Assembly (NCBI GenBank): GCA_015501595.1
Contig: JADNRX010000800.1
Location: 1 to 22,016, forward strand
Reading direction: 5' to 3'
Source of the DNA: Hymenopellis radicata
Taxonomy: Eukaryota; Basidiomycota; Agaricomycetes; Agaricales; Physalacriaceae
DNA: 22,016 nucleotides
Numbering within the stretch: position 1 is the first letter of the stretch; every line of letters begins with the position of its first letter. Under the pieces are notes generated by a model, which saw only the letters and a program-made list of their open reading frames with translations, was not told where the DNA came from and did not search any database. Position numbers and translations under genes: made by a program. Below are positions 1-9,729 of this stretch, piece by piece.

Positions 1-86
1 GGGAAGGTCGAGGTAAGGCTAATGAGTGGTATGAGTGGTAGCTGTTCAAGTTCTTGAAGCGCGTCATGCCGAAGGTTAGTTAACAA

Positions 87-287
87 TCACACGATCATGT
101 GCCATTGGTTTCCCTTGTCGTCGTCGATGTCGATAGTTTCGAGCTTCCCAGATACGGCAGAACCATCGTGCGCGCTCGACGGGGCAGTTATCTGCATTTG
201 CTGTTGGATCTCATTTAATCGCTGGATGGCTAGGTTGTTCACGACTATGCAAGAGGTCGGGGATATTTTGGTGCTGGCGAGTTTCAT
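87..287 (-). CDS. Small hypothetical protein, 66 aa
   Basis: I do not recognise this protein. It is an uninterrupted reading frame starting at an ATG in a reasonable fungal context (preceded by GCCAAA) and ending in TGA. The N-terminal half is mildly amphipathic with a Gln-rich helix (NEIQQQMQI), and the C-terminus is acidic (IDIDDDKGNQWHM). It has no signal peptide or membrane segment. A three-codon upstream ORF (ATG CCA AAA TGA) begins 8 nt upstream and its stop overlaps the main start as ATGA, so translation could be coupled or damped. Small conserved accessory subunits of eukaryotic complexes often look like this, but no family is evident. A further exon beyond the left part of the window cannot be excluded. 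Its being a gene rests on composition and start context only. Confidence 0.4.
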   Translation of the reverse strand: MKLASTKISPTSCIVVNNLAIQRLNEIQQQMQITAPSSAHDGSAVSGKLETIDIDDDKGNQWHMIV

Positions 288-295
288 TTTGGCAT
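284..295 (-). promoter_or_regulatory. Minimal upstream ORF overlapping the start of the 87-287 gene
   Basis: On the reverse strand an ATG at 295-293 opens a frame of Met-Pro-Lys followed by TGA at 286-284. That stop shares bases with the ATG of the 66-aa frame (ATGA overlap). Such an arrangement can limit initiation or allow reinitiation at the main start. It is seen directly in the sequence; any regulatory effect is inference. Confidence 0.3.
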
Positions 296-807
296 TGGCT
301 TGAATGGGATCTTAGATCTTAGGATTCAAATTTGGATGTATGGGACGCATGAGAGGGACCACGGCAAGGAAATGACCGCGTTACCTCTACCATCATCATC
401 GAGGAAGCGGGTGCGCCTCACAACTCATATTAGTCGAGGATTGTCTGTGCGTGCGTAATATCACTTCGCTTTCGCTGTCTAGTTTTGGATGGGAGAGCCA
501 CGCAACGTAGAATGGACCGCCTCAATCTTCACGGAAACTAAATGCAAACAATGGACATAGGTGAGCATCCTGATTTTATCGCAGATGCAATCATCCTCGC
601 CTATTCTTGTTTATATAGAGATCTGTCGTTGTTCGAGCACAGTAAGTCGCCGCGAAATCAAACGCGGATCCCATTGGACTCGGATTCTGCATTTTGTGGG
701 TGCGCACTCCACGTCTATTGTGCTCTCCTTGTTCTAATGCTGTGCCTATTGGCACCGCGTTTATTGCTGCATTAGGCAGAGGACTTCTATCATATTCGCG
801 GACAAAG
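288..807. other. Intergenic stretch without a supported gene
   Basis: This holds the upstream region of the reverse-strand 66-aa gene and, at its right end, the distal promoter of the forward locus at 897. A 77-codon forward frame at 542-775 has no recognisable protein character. I see no tRNA, repeat or transposon end. Confidence 0.4.
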
Positions 808-808
808 G

Positions 809-817
809 TATAAAAGG
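809..817 (+). promoter_or_regulatory. TATA box of the 897 locus
   Basis: The sequence GGTATAAAAGG lies about 80 nt before the ATG at 897. The intervening stretch is C/T and A/C rich, as is common just upstream of fungal start codons. It is the clearest TATA element in the left part of the window and argues that a transcribed gene starts here even though its coding model is unclear. Confidence 0.5.
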
Positions 818-880
818 AGTATGCTACACCTCAAAATGTAGCCCCACTCTGAACACACATTCACCATACTCCTTCAGTAT

Positions 881-898
881 CATCATCATCATCATCAT
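881..898 (+). repeat. (CAT)6 microsatellite running into the start codon
   Basis: Six perfect CAT triplets occupy 881-898, and the last AT plus the next G form the candidate initiator ATG at 897-899. Slippage here would alter the start context but not the reading frame, because the start codon always ends the array. Confidence 0.75.
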
Positions 899-1427
899 GG
901 CTGTCGGCGACGTCGAGAAAGGATTTGGATCCACTGCTTCATCAGGCCGCCTTGTCCTGTCGTTTGCCGTCACCATTGCTCCGTGTAGTTATTGGTGCCA
1001 GCGTCTGTTGTTTCTTTGGCGGCGCCAGTGTCGCCCACGGTCATCGCATGCTTCAAGACGTTTATGTGAATGACCCGCGCTTCTCTGCGCCTATCCATCC
1101 TCCTTCGTGGCGGCATAGTTGCTCCATGGCCATCCTCATCCCGTGCTGCATCTTCATCCCCATGACGGGTGCTACGCTCGCTCTCGTTCTGAGCCAGCTC
1201 CGCTCACTATGGGCACTCGACTCACGCGTTTATATCCCTCGATCTCTTTGAGTGCTGCCGCTGGGGTAGTAGGGGCCGCCATCCTTCGTCTCGGTGGCGA
1301 TATGGTCGTCCTGGCTCCGGGATGGGCGGCGGTGTGCGGTTTGTTGGGTTCTCTATCGATACTCGGATTGATCACAATCTGCTGCTGTCTATGGGTTGGA
1401 TTGCGATCAATATTATCGGACATTTGA
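897..1427 (+). CDS. Possible small membrane protein, gene model unresolved
   Basis: A TATA box and a leader precede an ATG at 897. The first 28 residues start MAVGDVEKGFGS and run into a hydrophobic stretch (VLSFAVTIA). Further hydrophobic stretches occur in two other frames: MAILIPCCIFIP with GATLALVL near 1127-1195, and CGLLGSLSILGLITICCCLWVGL near 1337-1402 ending at TGA 1425-1427. Candidate introns that would connect some of them are 983-1026 (GTAGTT...CCAG) and about 1067-1119 (GTGAAT...CATAG). The step into the last segment still needs a one-base shift. This is either an intron-containing multi-pass membrane protein with a sequencing indel, or a decayed gene. I do not recognise the family. 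An AATAAA signal lies near 1525. Confidence 0.3.
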
Positions 1428-2125
1428 CCAAGGCCCGTTCAGATTACGAATTGTTACCTGTTTCTGTTATCCTTTAGTACTCGTTACGAGCTCATGTTCA
1501 TGAATTCATCTTACGGTCCTTCAAATAAAGCTTGACAAAACCTCGAATCAGCCCATAGTAAGTATTGACTCATGAGTCTGCGCCATTGCGTTAACGTTGC
1601 CTCTGAAACTGGGAAGCTTGCACTCAAAATATGGGACACCTCACATCCTATCGGTGTTTGAATGCACGTTTATTCTCTGATACCGCGCGCGCCAGTGGCC
1701 ATGCCACGCATCCTTCTTGAAAGACAAATTCAGACTCAAGAGCCTGTTGTTCTTCTATCCTTGTCTAAGTCTTGAAGCTCCACCTGTTATCAAGCGCTAG
1801 CCCGCTACCTTGACTTGAGGCATCGCGAAGCGGAGTCTTGTGGTACATACTGGTACATATCCCATTTCGTTCCGCTCCTCGTCAGGATGCAAAAGTTGGA
1901 TTCATGACAAGAACCGCCATTTCTAATCTCGTACTCACAACTTCATGCTAATTTCAAGGTCCAGCTACCCACTGGACTGGTTCACAAACTGATTTAGTTT
2001 GTGTTTAGGGTGTGTTGTAAAAACGACTTACGAGCGCCTGCTAGCAGAGAGAGCGGAGGGGAGGAGAGCTTCGGGTTGACTTGCACTACGGTGCACAGCC
2101 ACCGGTCGCTTGCTGGGTGACTGCC
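1428..2125. other. Intergenic stretch without a supported gene
   Basis: Contains the 3' flank of the 897 locus (AATAAA near 1525) and the upstream region of the NTPase gene. A short near-tandem TGGTACATA/CTGGTACATA pair sits near 1840-1860. I see no RNA gene or transposon terminus. Confidence 0.4.
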
Positions 2126-3910
2126 ATGGCCGCGCACCCCGAGATGCCGCCCCTCCTGCCCGAATTCTCTTGGGATGACCTATATAAACCGCTTCGTGAC
2201 GCCCTCTGGCCGGCCGATGGTGGCCCCGGGGAGGTGGAGTTAGCACTGGACGAGCCTCCCACCTTGCTCAAATACGTCGAAACCTTGACACCAGATGACG
2301 GGTGGCTCAACCCTAGCAGCGAGAAGAGCGACTCGGATGCTATGGATGTGGATCCTTCGATTACTGACCTCGACAAGGGCAAGACCAGCGAAGGCGAGGG
2401 CAAAGGCGAGTATCCGAACGCTGATGATGATGTGAACGATCCCGATGGCGACGAGGAAGGCGAAGGCGCGGACCCGAATGACGGCGAGGATGTGGACGAC
2501 GGCCCGGCCACAATACACTACATCAACCTCTACACTCATAAGACCTTGGCACTCCTCGGCCTCGCACTGGAGCTTACCGACCGCAGCTGCACTGCCACGT
2601 TCATTCTCCGGCATGAGTACAGCCTGTTCATGCCATACGCGATGCGCATGGTGAGCAAACCCAACCACAAGGCCCGTTTCTTTGTCACCGGTCAGCCCGG
2701 GATCGGCAAGTGGTTCGCTTTCTCTCGCTTTGGGTTTTGCGCTCATGCATTCCATCGGACAGGCAAGAGCTTCGGCTGTTACTATTTCCTTTTCCGCCTG
2801 CTCGCTTTGGGACAGTCGGTATTCTTCCTCGACGCCGGCACCAATGTGTACTACTTTTGCAGCGATGGCGTCCAGAAAACCGAACAAATCCCTCAAGAAT
2901 GGCCTGCAATAAAGAAAGCTATCAAAGAAAGCTGGGTCCTCATTGATGTTGATGACAAAAGCCAGTGGTCTTGCCCTCTGATCTTCAATCACGCTCGGTG
3001 TGTTATATGGACATCGTCACCACGGCAGCCACGCATGAACCACTTCCTCAAAACTTTTGCCGCAGAGCCGTGGTACATGAAGGCATGGTCGTTGAAGGAA
3101 ATTGCGGCCCTAACGTGTGTCTTGTCTTTAATGCCGTTCTCTGGAAACTATCCATACTGACCTTGCCAAACCTAGGGAACGATACGCAATAGATCATTCT
3201 GAGATTCTAGAAAAGTTGGATGCGGGCGGGCCAGTCCCACGATGGCTCTTTGGCTTGGGTTTTGCCCCCACACCTGCGACCCTCGAGCAATGGATCCGTG
3301 AAGCTCTCCTCGACAATCTATTCGCTTTCACGCCCCTCAATGCCAGTGGTGCGGCCATCCAGCCCGTCCATCGTGTGTTCCTAGTTGAGCCTCTCGTCGT
3401 GATCGACAAGAGAGGGCGAGCCTGCCTCCAGCGGTCTGATTACTCTGCCGAGTTTCTTTCTCCCTACATTGCCCAGAAGACCGCGGATCTGGCGCAGTAC
3501 CAGCTCGAGAGAGTACAAGGACAGCTGGCCGCTGCGCTTAACGTATCCGTCACGCGTTCAGTGGCCAGGAAGGTCGTCGAGGGCTTACAGAAGATGCCCG
3601 AATCGACGAAGCTGCCACTCGTCTGCCCGTGCGTATCAAATATCTTTGAATACCGTATTGTTTCGAGCATTCGCCGCCAGGTTAAAATCACCGTGTGGTC
3701 GAGTCTGATCACCAACTTTTGTCTTTGTGTCCTGCAATGTAACGAAAATGAACCCTCAACTACGTGTGTCTTGCTGTCTTTGAACTCTTATCTTCCTCCG
3801 ACAGGCAGCAGCGAGTAATGCCATTTCATTGCAGTCTCGTTGAACCCGGCACCTTCCAGCAGGCTACTGCTCATTTTTTGCAATGGTCAACTTGCTCAGG
3901 CGCTGTGTAG
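2126..3910 (+). CDS. Crinkler/RHS-like P-loop NTPase, probably C-terminally short
   Basis: The start is the ATG at 2126 (GCCATGG context); the open frame upstream of it has no ATG. The preferred model has four exons: 2126-2705, 2763-3114, 3176-3628 and 3805-3910, giving 496 aa. The N-terminus has a very acidic low-complexity segment (about residues 75-130). An NTPase core follows, with Walker A GQPGIGKS (about residues 189-196) and a Walker B-like WVLIDVDD about 65 residues later. Next come HFLKTFAAEPWYMKAWSLKE and a GPVPRWLFG motif. This order matches the large Agaricomycete family related to Crinkler effectors and retrotransposon-hot-spot NTPases, which is usually longer. The last exon and the 176-nt intron before it are the weakest part; without that splice the frame stops at 3818. 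The first intron is GC-AG and splits Walker A. The cellular role is unknown. Confidence 0.65.
2706..2762 (+). other. GC-AG intron inside the Walker A motif
   Basis: The exon ends ...GGG ATC G, the intron opens GCAAGT and ends GGACAG, and the next exon begins GCAAGAGC. Only this splice restores the exact P-loop GQPGIGKSFGCYYF. The nearest GT donor shifts the frame. The intron is 57 nt and has no in-frame stop, so an unspliced message would carry 19 extra residues between GIGK and GKS. Confidence 0.8.
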
Positions 3911-3998
3911 ACAATGCCATCCTCGGGGACGAGTCAAACAACATCTTTGGCAATATACTAGATTTAGATCATCATTTTTATCTACAACGGCGACTAAA

Positions 3999-4923
3999 CT
4001 ACGCCTCGATCCCCACCGTCTTCCTGATAGCACTCTTTTCCCTCTCCAAGAACTCTCTGAGCGTCGTCAGGCGGAACCCGTACTCGGCCAGCTTGGACGC
4101 ATCCGAAGGTGCCCGATCGTAGGTGCCCAAATCTGCCCCTCAACCGTCGGTAGAACCTTCCGCGCCTCTTTCGTCTCCTCCTCGGTGCGGTACTTGACCT
4201 TCACTTCCGCCCCCACCGCCTGCGACAAGAGCGCCGCGATCTCCTCAAAGGTCAGCTTCTCGTTTACCAGCTCAAGCTCCTTCCCCGCAAAGCGCGCTGG
4301 ATCCAGAAGCGCCGCCGCCGCGAACTGCCCCACATCGTCCGCATCAAAGTGCTCCATCCGCCAGTCGCGCGGGAAGCTGACCGTCAGCACGCGCTCGGAC
4401 GGGTACTCTGGGAAATGGAACGCCGTCCCCGCCCCAATATAGTTGTGCATCAGCCACCCCGGGCGCAGGATCGTGTACGCGAACCCCGACGCGCGGATGG
4501 CTTTTTCGACGCCGGCCTTGCTGCCGTAGTACTGCGAGAGGAACGGGATCTCGGACTTCTTCTCGCTCCAGTCGGCGTAGAGGCCTGTTTTGTAGACGGT
4601 GGAGACGACAAACGACTTGACGGTGCCGGCGGCGCGCGCGGCGACGACGAAGGTTTCCGCGACGCGCGCCTCGCCGTGAGGATCCGTGAAGTCGGGGAAG
4701 GTGTTGAGGAAGACACCGCTGACGCCCTGGATCGCTGCGGTGACCGAAGCGACGTCGTCAAAGCCGCCCCCAAAGAGAGTTGCGCCCAGGGACTGGAGCG
4801 CGATGGACGCGGGGGATGTTGTGTCTCGCACGAGCGCGTGAACCTGAGCACCCTGGGCGAGGAGAATGCGTGCTGTGGACGCGCCTTGGCGGCCGTCGCG
4901 CTAGTTATGAGGAAGGTAGGCAT
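3999..4923 (-). CDS. NmrA-like NAD(P)-binding protein, broken by two frame shifts
   Basis: A Rossmann-fold atypical short-chain dehydrogenase of the NmrA/HSCARG kind, which senses or uses NAD(P)(H). The start ATG is at 4923-4921 and the stop TAG at 4001-3999, about 308 aa if continuous and intronless. The N-terminus reads MPTFLITSAT, then a one-base loss near 4891-4896 interrupts the Gly-rich dinucleotide motif. The next frame continues RQGASTARILLAQGAQVHAL and carries GVFLNTFPDF, a YGSKAGVEKAI segment, and YTILRPGWLMHNY. A second one-base loss near 4131-4140 is followed in the third frame by GTYDRAPSDASKLAEYGF and a C-terminus typical of the family (LREFLEREKSAI). Both breaks fit the loss of one G from a G run (GGG to GG, GGGGG to GGGG), so sequence error is more likely than decay. 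A TATA box lies about 120 nt upstream. Confidence 0.85.
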
Positions 4924-5370
4924 TGATGTCTGGGCACGAAATTATGGCGCCAAAGAACGCGATATCAAGACTGGATGGTAAGAGGCTGATTTGGGGTGAA
5001 AGTGTCAATGGATTAGACAGGGCACTGTTGAGTGTGGTCTTTTATATGGAGTTCGTCCCCACACGCGTACCTCTTACCAGCAGAGGTAACAATCTGTGCT
5101 TACAAATTCCAAGTCTTCGGCGGCAAATCTTAGCTTGACCTTTCAGCGGGGGCCGTTGACTCATTCTATGCTCATAACAGGCTACATCTGACGAAAAAAA
5201 CGGTCGAAGATGTCGGCGTTCGTTGACCGCTAGCCTGCTCAAGCTCAAGCCTGAAGCTGTCTCTGCGAAGGTGGACGTTCCATCGAAGTATCACCGTGCG
5301 ATTTCCTAGCAAATGATAATCAAAGCACATATTGCATATCTACGAAACTGACGAATACGATAACGACAAG
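4924..5370. other. Intergenic region between NmrA-like gene and ISWI
   Basis: Holds the promoter of the reverse-strand NmrA-like gene on its left and the 3' flank of ISWI on its right. Apart from the TATA box near 5045 I see no coding or structural signal. Confidence 0.4.
5042..5048 (-). promoter_or_regulatory. TATA box of the NmrA-like gene
   Basis: The reverse strand reads CCATATAAAAGA at about 5038-5049, some 120 nt before the ATG at 4923. Position and sequence suit a fungal TATA element. Confidence 0.45.
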
Positions 5371-8300
5371 CTATGTCTTCCTTCTCTTCGCGGGTTTCTT
5401 GGTTTTCACAGTCTCCTTCTTCTCCGACTTGGTCTCCTCTATGCCGCGTTTCTGTAAGTTGATTGAGCCCATGAACAATGAAAGAACAGCAGTACATATA
5501 CCTTGCCCTTGGGAGCTGTCATCGCTTCCTGCTCCGCTGCTTCCTTCTCAAGCATGCCCAAGAGAGTATGGCACCGCCGCTGCAACTCCTGTGGTGACCG
5601 ACTCTTGAGGAACCAATCGAATCGAAAGACAGGGAATTCGAAACATCTCTCTTGATCTTTTCGTAAACCTCCTCCGTTCGCATCCATAGTGATTTAATCT
5701 GCAGAGCAGATACCTATCCTCCTCTTCACTAAAGACTTTGGTCTTCGTCGGAGGATAGCTCAGCTCGAGTTCCTGCATCGGATAGCGAACGGATTTGATC
5801 TTGGCCTCGAGAAGATTCTCAAGAGCATCCAATTTGTCGCGCTTAGCTTCGCCTTCGGCAATTCTTGCCTCGATTCTTGAGTGATCTAGCAAGTGCTCGG
5901 TAATAGTTCAGCTTTACGTTGTAATGACTTACCTGAGAGCGTCTTCCATTTCTTCTCAAACACTTTGTAGTACTTGGCAATTTCCTCGGGAGTTTTATCC
6001 TGGACGTCGAAGGCATATACTGCAGGATCCTGACCCCTACATATTGTTGGCATGAATGAGTTCAAAGCGGAACAAAGGACTTACCATCCGTAGTTCTCCA
6101 GGGCCTTGATGAACTGCTGATATTCCGACGTCCCCAGTCCGGGAATCCTTGCGATATGTACACTTCCTTCTGTGCGAGTTCTTCTTCGGTGAGCGGCTCA
6201 GCTAACATATTGTTTGAATCATCTTCGAAACTTTCAGCTCAATAGAAAGAGGTGTACCTGTGTCAATGAAGTTCTGGGCCTCTAATCGCTCCTCTTCAAG
6301 CTTTTCTGGAGTCTCTTCATCGCCTGCCACTTCTCGCACAGAAGCAGTGATGCCGTTGAGGCGCTGCGAACATCAGTCTCATGACATAAGCTGGGGACAT
6401 CTAACATACTTTGTGCACCGCAAGCTCACGCTCTTGTAACGCTGCCAGTTGAGGAGGATAAAACTGGAAGTCTTGACTAGAAGAGCAGTTAGTTTTGTAG
6501 TATGTTAACAAAACTGAGCAACTCGCATGACTGTCTGTTTCGGGGCACGCGGTAGCTTGGGTCCCTTGTCGGGCTTCGGTGGACCACCGCGAAGCGTGTC
6601 CTTGAAGTAGCCGTTGACGTTGTAGTTTGTCTTGCGCTCGCGTTTTGAAAGCGAATTTAGCAAGCTCAAGCCTAAACTTTGACGTTGCTGACGACGCAGT
6701 CAGAAAAGAGGACGGGTCGAACAAAGGCGTACTTACACCATTCCGGAAATCTTCTCCCTCCCATTGTTGAACAGACGCTTCAGATTTGAAGTTGCTCAAG
6801 TCCTCCAAATTGAGGGTCTCGTATTTGCTATTCAGCTCCATCGTGCGTTCCTCGCCGCGTTGAATGATCTCGTCGATATCATCGTTGAATAGGGTACTAG
6901 AAATACACTTAGAAAAGAGACGATCAACAGTATTCGGACACCCACGCGTCGTCGACTGTAGAATTGATGATCTTGTCCGCACCATGGGAGATCATTTCAA
7001 GCAGTTCGTCCTTGTTGGCCGCTGAATGTCGTTTAGTGTCTGTCGCTCTAGTCCTGAGGAACACTGACCTTTCGACTGTTGCGTACGACCTTGCTGGATA
7101 ACGAGCTGATCGAGGCGCAGTTTCTGAGCTGCACGCTCTAGCATGCGCTCCTCCACGCTACCCTCAGTGATAAACCGGAAGACGTAAACTTGCTTAGTCT
7201 GTCCTATTCGATGAGCACGATCCATGGCTTGCAGATCAGCCTGCGGATTCCTATGAACGACATTAGGTACGTTTAGTAAAAGAACTCTGCATTGAACAAA
7301 CCAGTCACTGTCATATAGAACGACGATGTCGGCGGTTGTCAAGTTGATACCCAGCCCACCAGCACGAGTAGTGAGTAAGAATATGAATTTCTCGCTCCCA
7401 GGTTTATTATATTCATCAATCGCATTGACGCGATCCTCGTGTGCTGTGTTTCCATCGATGCGACAATACTCTAGAAAAGGTGGATTAGAGGACCAAGGCG
7501 GGTGCAAAAGTTCGATTGCGTACCGTAAGCGCGGAAGTGACAGTAGTCCTCTAGAATGTCGAGTACGCGGCTCATTTGACTGAATATGAGAACTCTCGAT
7601 CCCTTTGCCTTCATGGAGTTGAGAAGCTTATCCAAAATGATCATCTTGCCGGCATTTTCCACCAGATGCTCGTCTGTTGTATAAGGAGGACCAGGTTCCT
7701 AAGGATGATCAGATCGAGGACCGAACGACATGGTTGATACTTACAGCCCCATCGAACAGATAAGGATGGCATGTCACTTTGCGAAGCTGCAGTGGAGGTC
7801 AATGCAAACGTTTGTATTGAGGAGAAAGGGAAACTCAGACCTGCATAACCATGTTCATCAGTCTGGTCTTTCCTTCCTTCTTGCCCGTCAGGCCTAGAGA
7901 ATGGTTATTCACAGTGGAGACTCAGGGTAGCGCTCAGCATACCATTGACGGCGTCGATATCTTTCTCCAAGACGGATCTATACCACTTGCGTTGCATGTC
8001 CGTGAGTCCGACGTATATATTGATTTCCTTCTCTGCAAGGAATAAGATGTGAATACAACTGTTAGACTATGTATATGCTTACTTGGTAGTAGATTCTTTT
8101 CGACGTCGGACTTGACTCGACGTAACAGGAATGGTCGTAAGATCTTGTGAAGGGCCTCGACAACCTTTTTGCTTTTCTCTTCCTCTTCCTCAGAGCTATC
8201 TGCGTCCTTGTGTAGAAAACTGTCGAGATCACCGTATTCAACGAAGATTTCCGGACAAATGAAGTTCAAAAGAGCGAAAAGTTCCTTGAGATTGTTTTGC

Positions 8301-9729
8301 AAGGGTGTACCAGTAATGAGGAGTCGACCGCGAGAAATGAATGAGCGAACAATCTGAGAGAGGATGGAGTCGACATTCTTGATCCTGTGAGCCTCGTCGA
8401 TGACGATATATTCAAAGGAAAACTTTTTGAGCGCCGATTTCTCGATGAGGCATATTTCGTAGGACGTGATGCAGACTTCAAAGTCCTGTGGCATTAGCCT
8501 ATTGGCGATAATTTCGGCACGTTCGTCCTTGGTACCAGTTAAAATGACGGCGTTGAAATCAGGCGTCCATTTCTCGAACTCGCGCTGCCAGTTCTGTAGC
8601 GTCGATTTCGGAACAACGACGAGATGGGGGCCAGTAACGTTACGATGATGCTTCAGGTATGATAGGAAAGATATTGTTTGCAGAGTTTTGCCCAGGCCCT
8701 GTAACGTCGGTGAGGATCATCAGAGTTGGGGAGATAATGGCGTACCATCTCATCAGCCAGAATGCCGTTCAGACCATTATGATGCAGCGAGACCATCCAA
8801 TTCAGCCCCTGCAACTGATATGCACGCATTAATCCGTTTATGACTGAAGTCGTTTCAACGAATCAATCGTTCGAGCGAGGAAGAGACACCCACAAACAGG
8901 AGATTCTTCAAACACAAATGGCTGATCGTTGCCCTCGTCAGCTGCTTCTCCGTCCTTTAAAAGCTCCTCGTCTTCTTCCTTCTCGGACCTGCGATGCCGA
9001 GTGTTATTGTCGTCGCTGTAGACGCGTGCTTTAGTTGGGCTGCGACAGTCAAATACAACTTGGACGCACGAAGCTTTCTTGCGGCCGCGTCCTTTAGGTT
9101 TCGGTTGAGCGTCCAACATAGCGGCATATTCGGGATCTCGTGCTTTCTAGTGATCATTCAGGCTGAGTACACGAGTGGTAGCGAGAGCGCTCACTCACCC
9201 TGATGTCGACAAAATGTTTAAAGAGTTCGGTTTGCCCTAGTAGATAAGAATATCTCTTGACAGCGTCGGATAACTAAGGTCGAGATTAAGCGTGGCGCGC
9301 GTCGCATATAATTGACAATACGCACCTTCGCTTTATCCATCTCCTGGCGCTGCGCGTGTAGTTTGCCTTCATTTTCTTTCTTCTTTTGTTTCTTGTCCTT
9401 CTTGACGCTGACTTGTGAAGGCTCCGGTTGCTTTAGCCACAAACATGAGCTGTATTTGGAAGGAATAATAGATGTACCAACATTGTCGTCTTCTGACTCG
9501 TTTCCCTCATAATCCTCATCCGCAACGTCATCCATAGATTCGCTAGGCTGTTCGAACGTAAGTAGAGATGTCTGTCGCATCGAGTGCGGAGTTCCTACCT
9601 GGCGCGAAATTACATTGCTTGGTACAACGTCGCTGAGGACGTCGTCCTCCATGTTAACGTCCTTGGGGGCTTCCTAGAGAGCAATGAGAGTCGTTACAGC
9701 TATCTTTCATCGAGATTACGCACGCTCAT
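5371..9729 (-). CDS. ISWI: ISWI-family chromatin-remodelling ATPase
   Basis: A nucleosome-sliding SNF2 ATPase of the ISWI class (Isw1/Isw2/SNF2H), nuclear. The first coding exon is ATG AGC (9729-9724), spliced over 9674-9723 to [13 protein letters not shown]. In order: an acidic N-terminus; a [25 protein letters not shown] linker; Walker A DEM/GLGKT split by an intron at about 8705-8745; IDEAH (DEAH box) near 8400; [53 protein letters not shown]; and [11 protein letters not shown] (motif VI, about 7200-7235). The HAND-SANT-SLIDE end follows, with [27 protein letters not shown] and [18 protein letters not shown]. The last exon is basic (KKPAKRRKT, stop 5371). More than 20 introns of about 50 nt interrupt it. 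The C-terminal half has three apparent one-base losses (near 6124, 5684 and 5640). One junction near 6475-6535 is unresolved. Confidence 0.95.
9674..9723 (-). other. First ISWI intron, after a 6-nt coding exon
   Basis: The donor GTGCGT directly follows ATG AGC (9729-9724), the acceptor is CTCTAG, and the next exon opens GAA GCC CCC AAG. Joining them gives [13 protein letters not shown] in frame with the next exon. The frame entering the second exon has a stop immediately upstream (the TAG of the acceptor), so without this splice translation would have to start at the inner ATG at 9652. Confidence 0.65.

Noticed and set aside
542..775. Forward 77-codon frame with a hydrophobic C-terminus
   Set aside because: No start context, promoter or family resemblance, and it ends just before the TATA box of the next locus.
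2240..2992. Reverse-strand 250-codon frame opposite the NTPase gene
   Set aside because: It mirrors the codon composition of the forward NTPase, whose motifs (Walker A, Walker B) are clear; the reverse protein has no recognisable features.
3840..4442. Forward 200-codon frame spanning the NmrA-like 3' end
   Set aside because: Lies antisense to the conserved NmrA C-terminus and is Ser/Arg-rich, typical of a shadow frame.
4349..4981. Forward 210-codon frame opposite the NmrA-like gene
   Set aside because: Antisense shadow of a GC-rich coding region; Arg/Asp/Val-rich composition without motifs.
6475..6535. A further frame break in ISWI before FYPPQL
   Set aside because: The splice join is ambiguous; acceptors at TTCTAG or CTTCCAG could explain it without a missing base, so I did not count it among the breaks.
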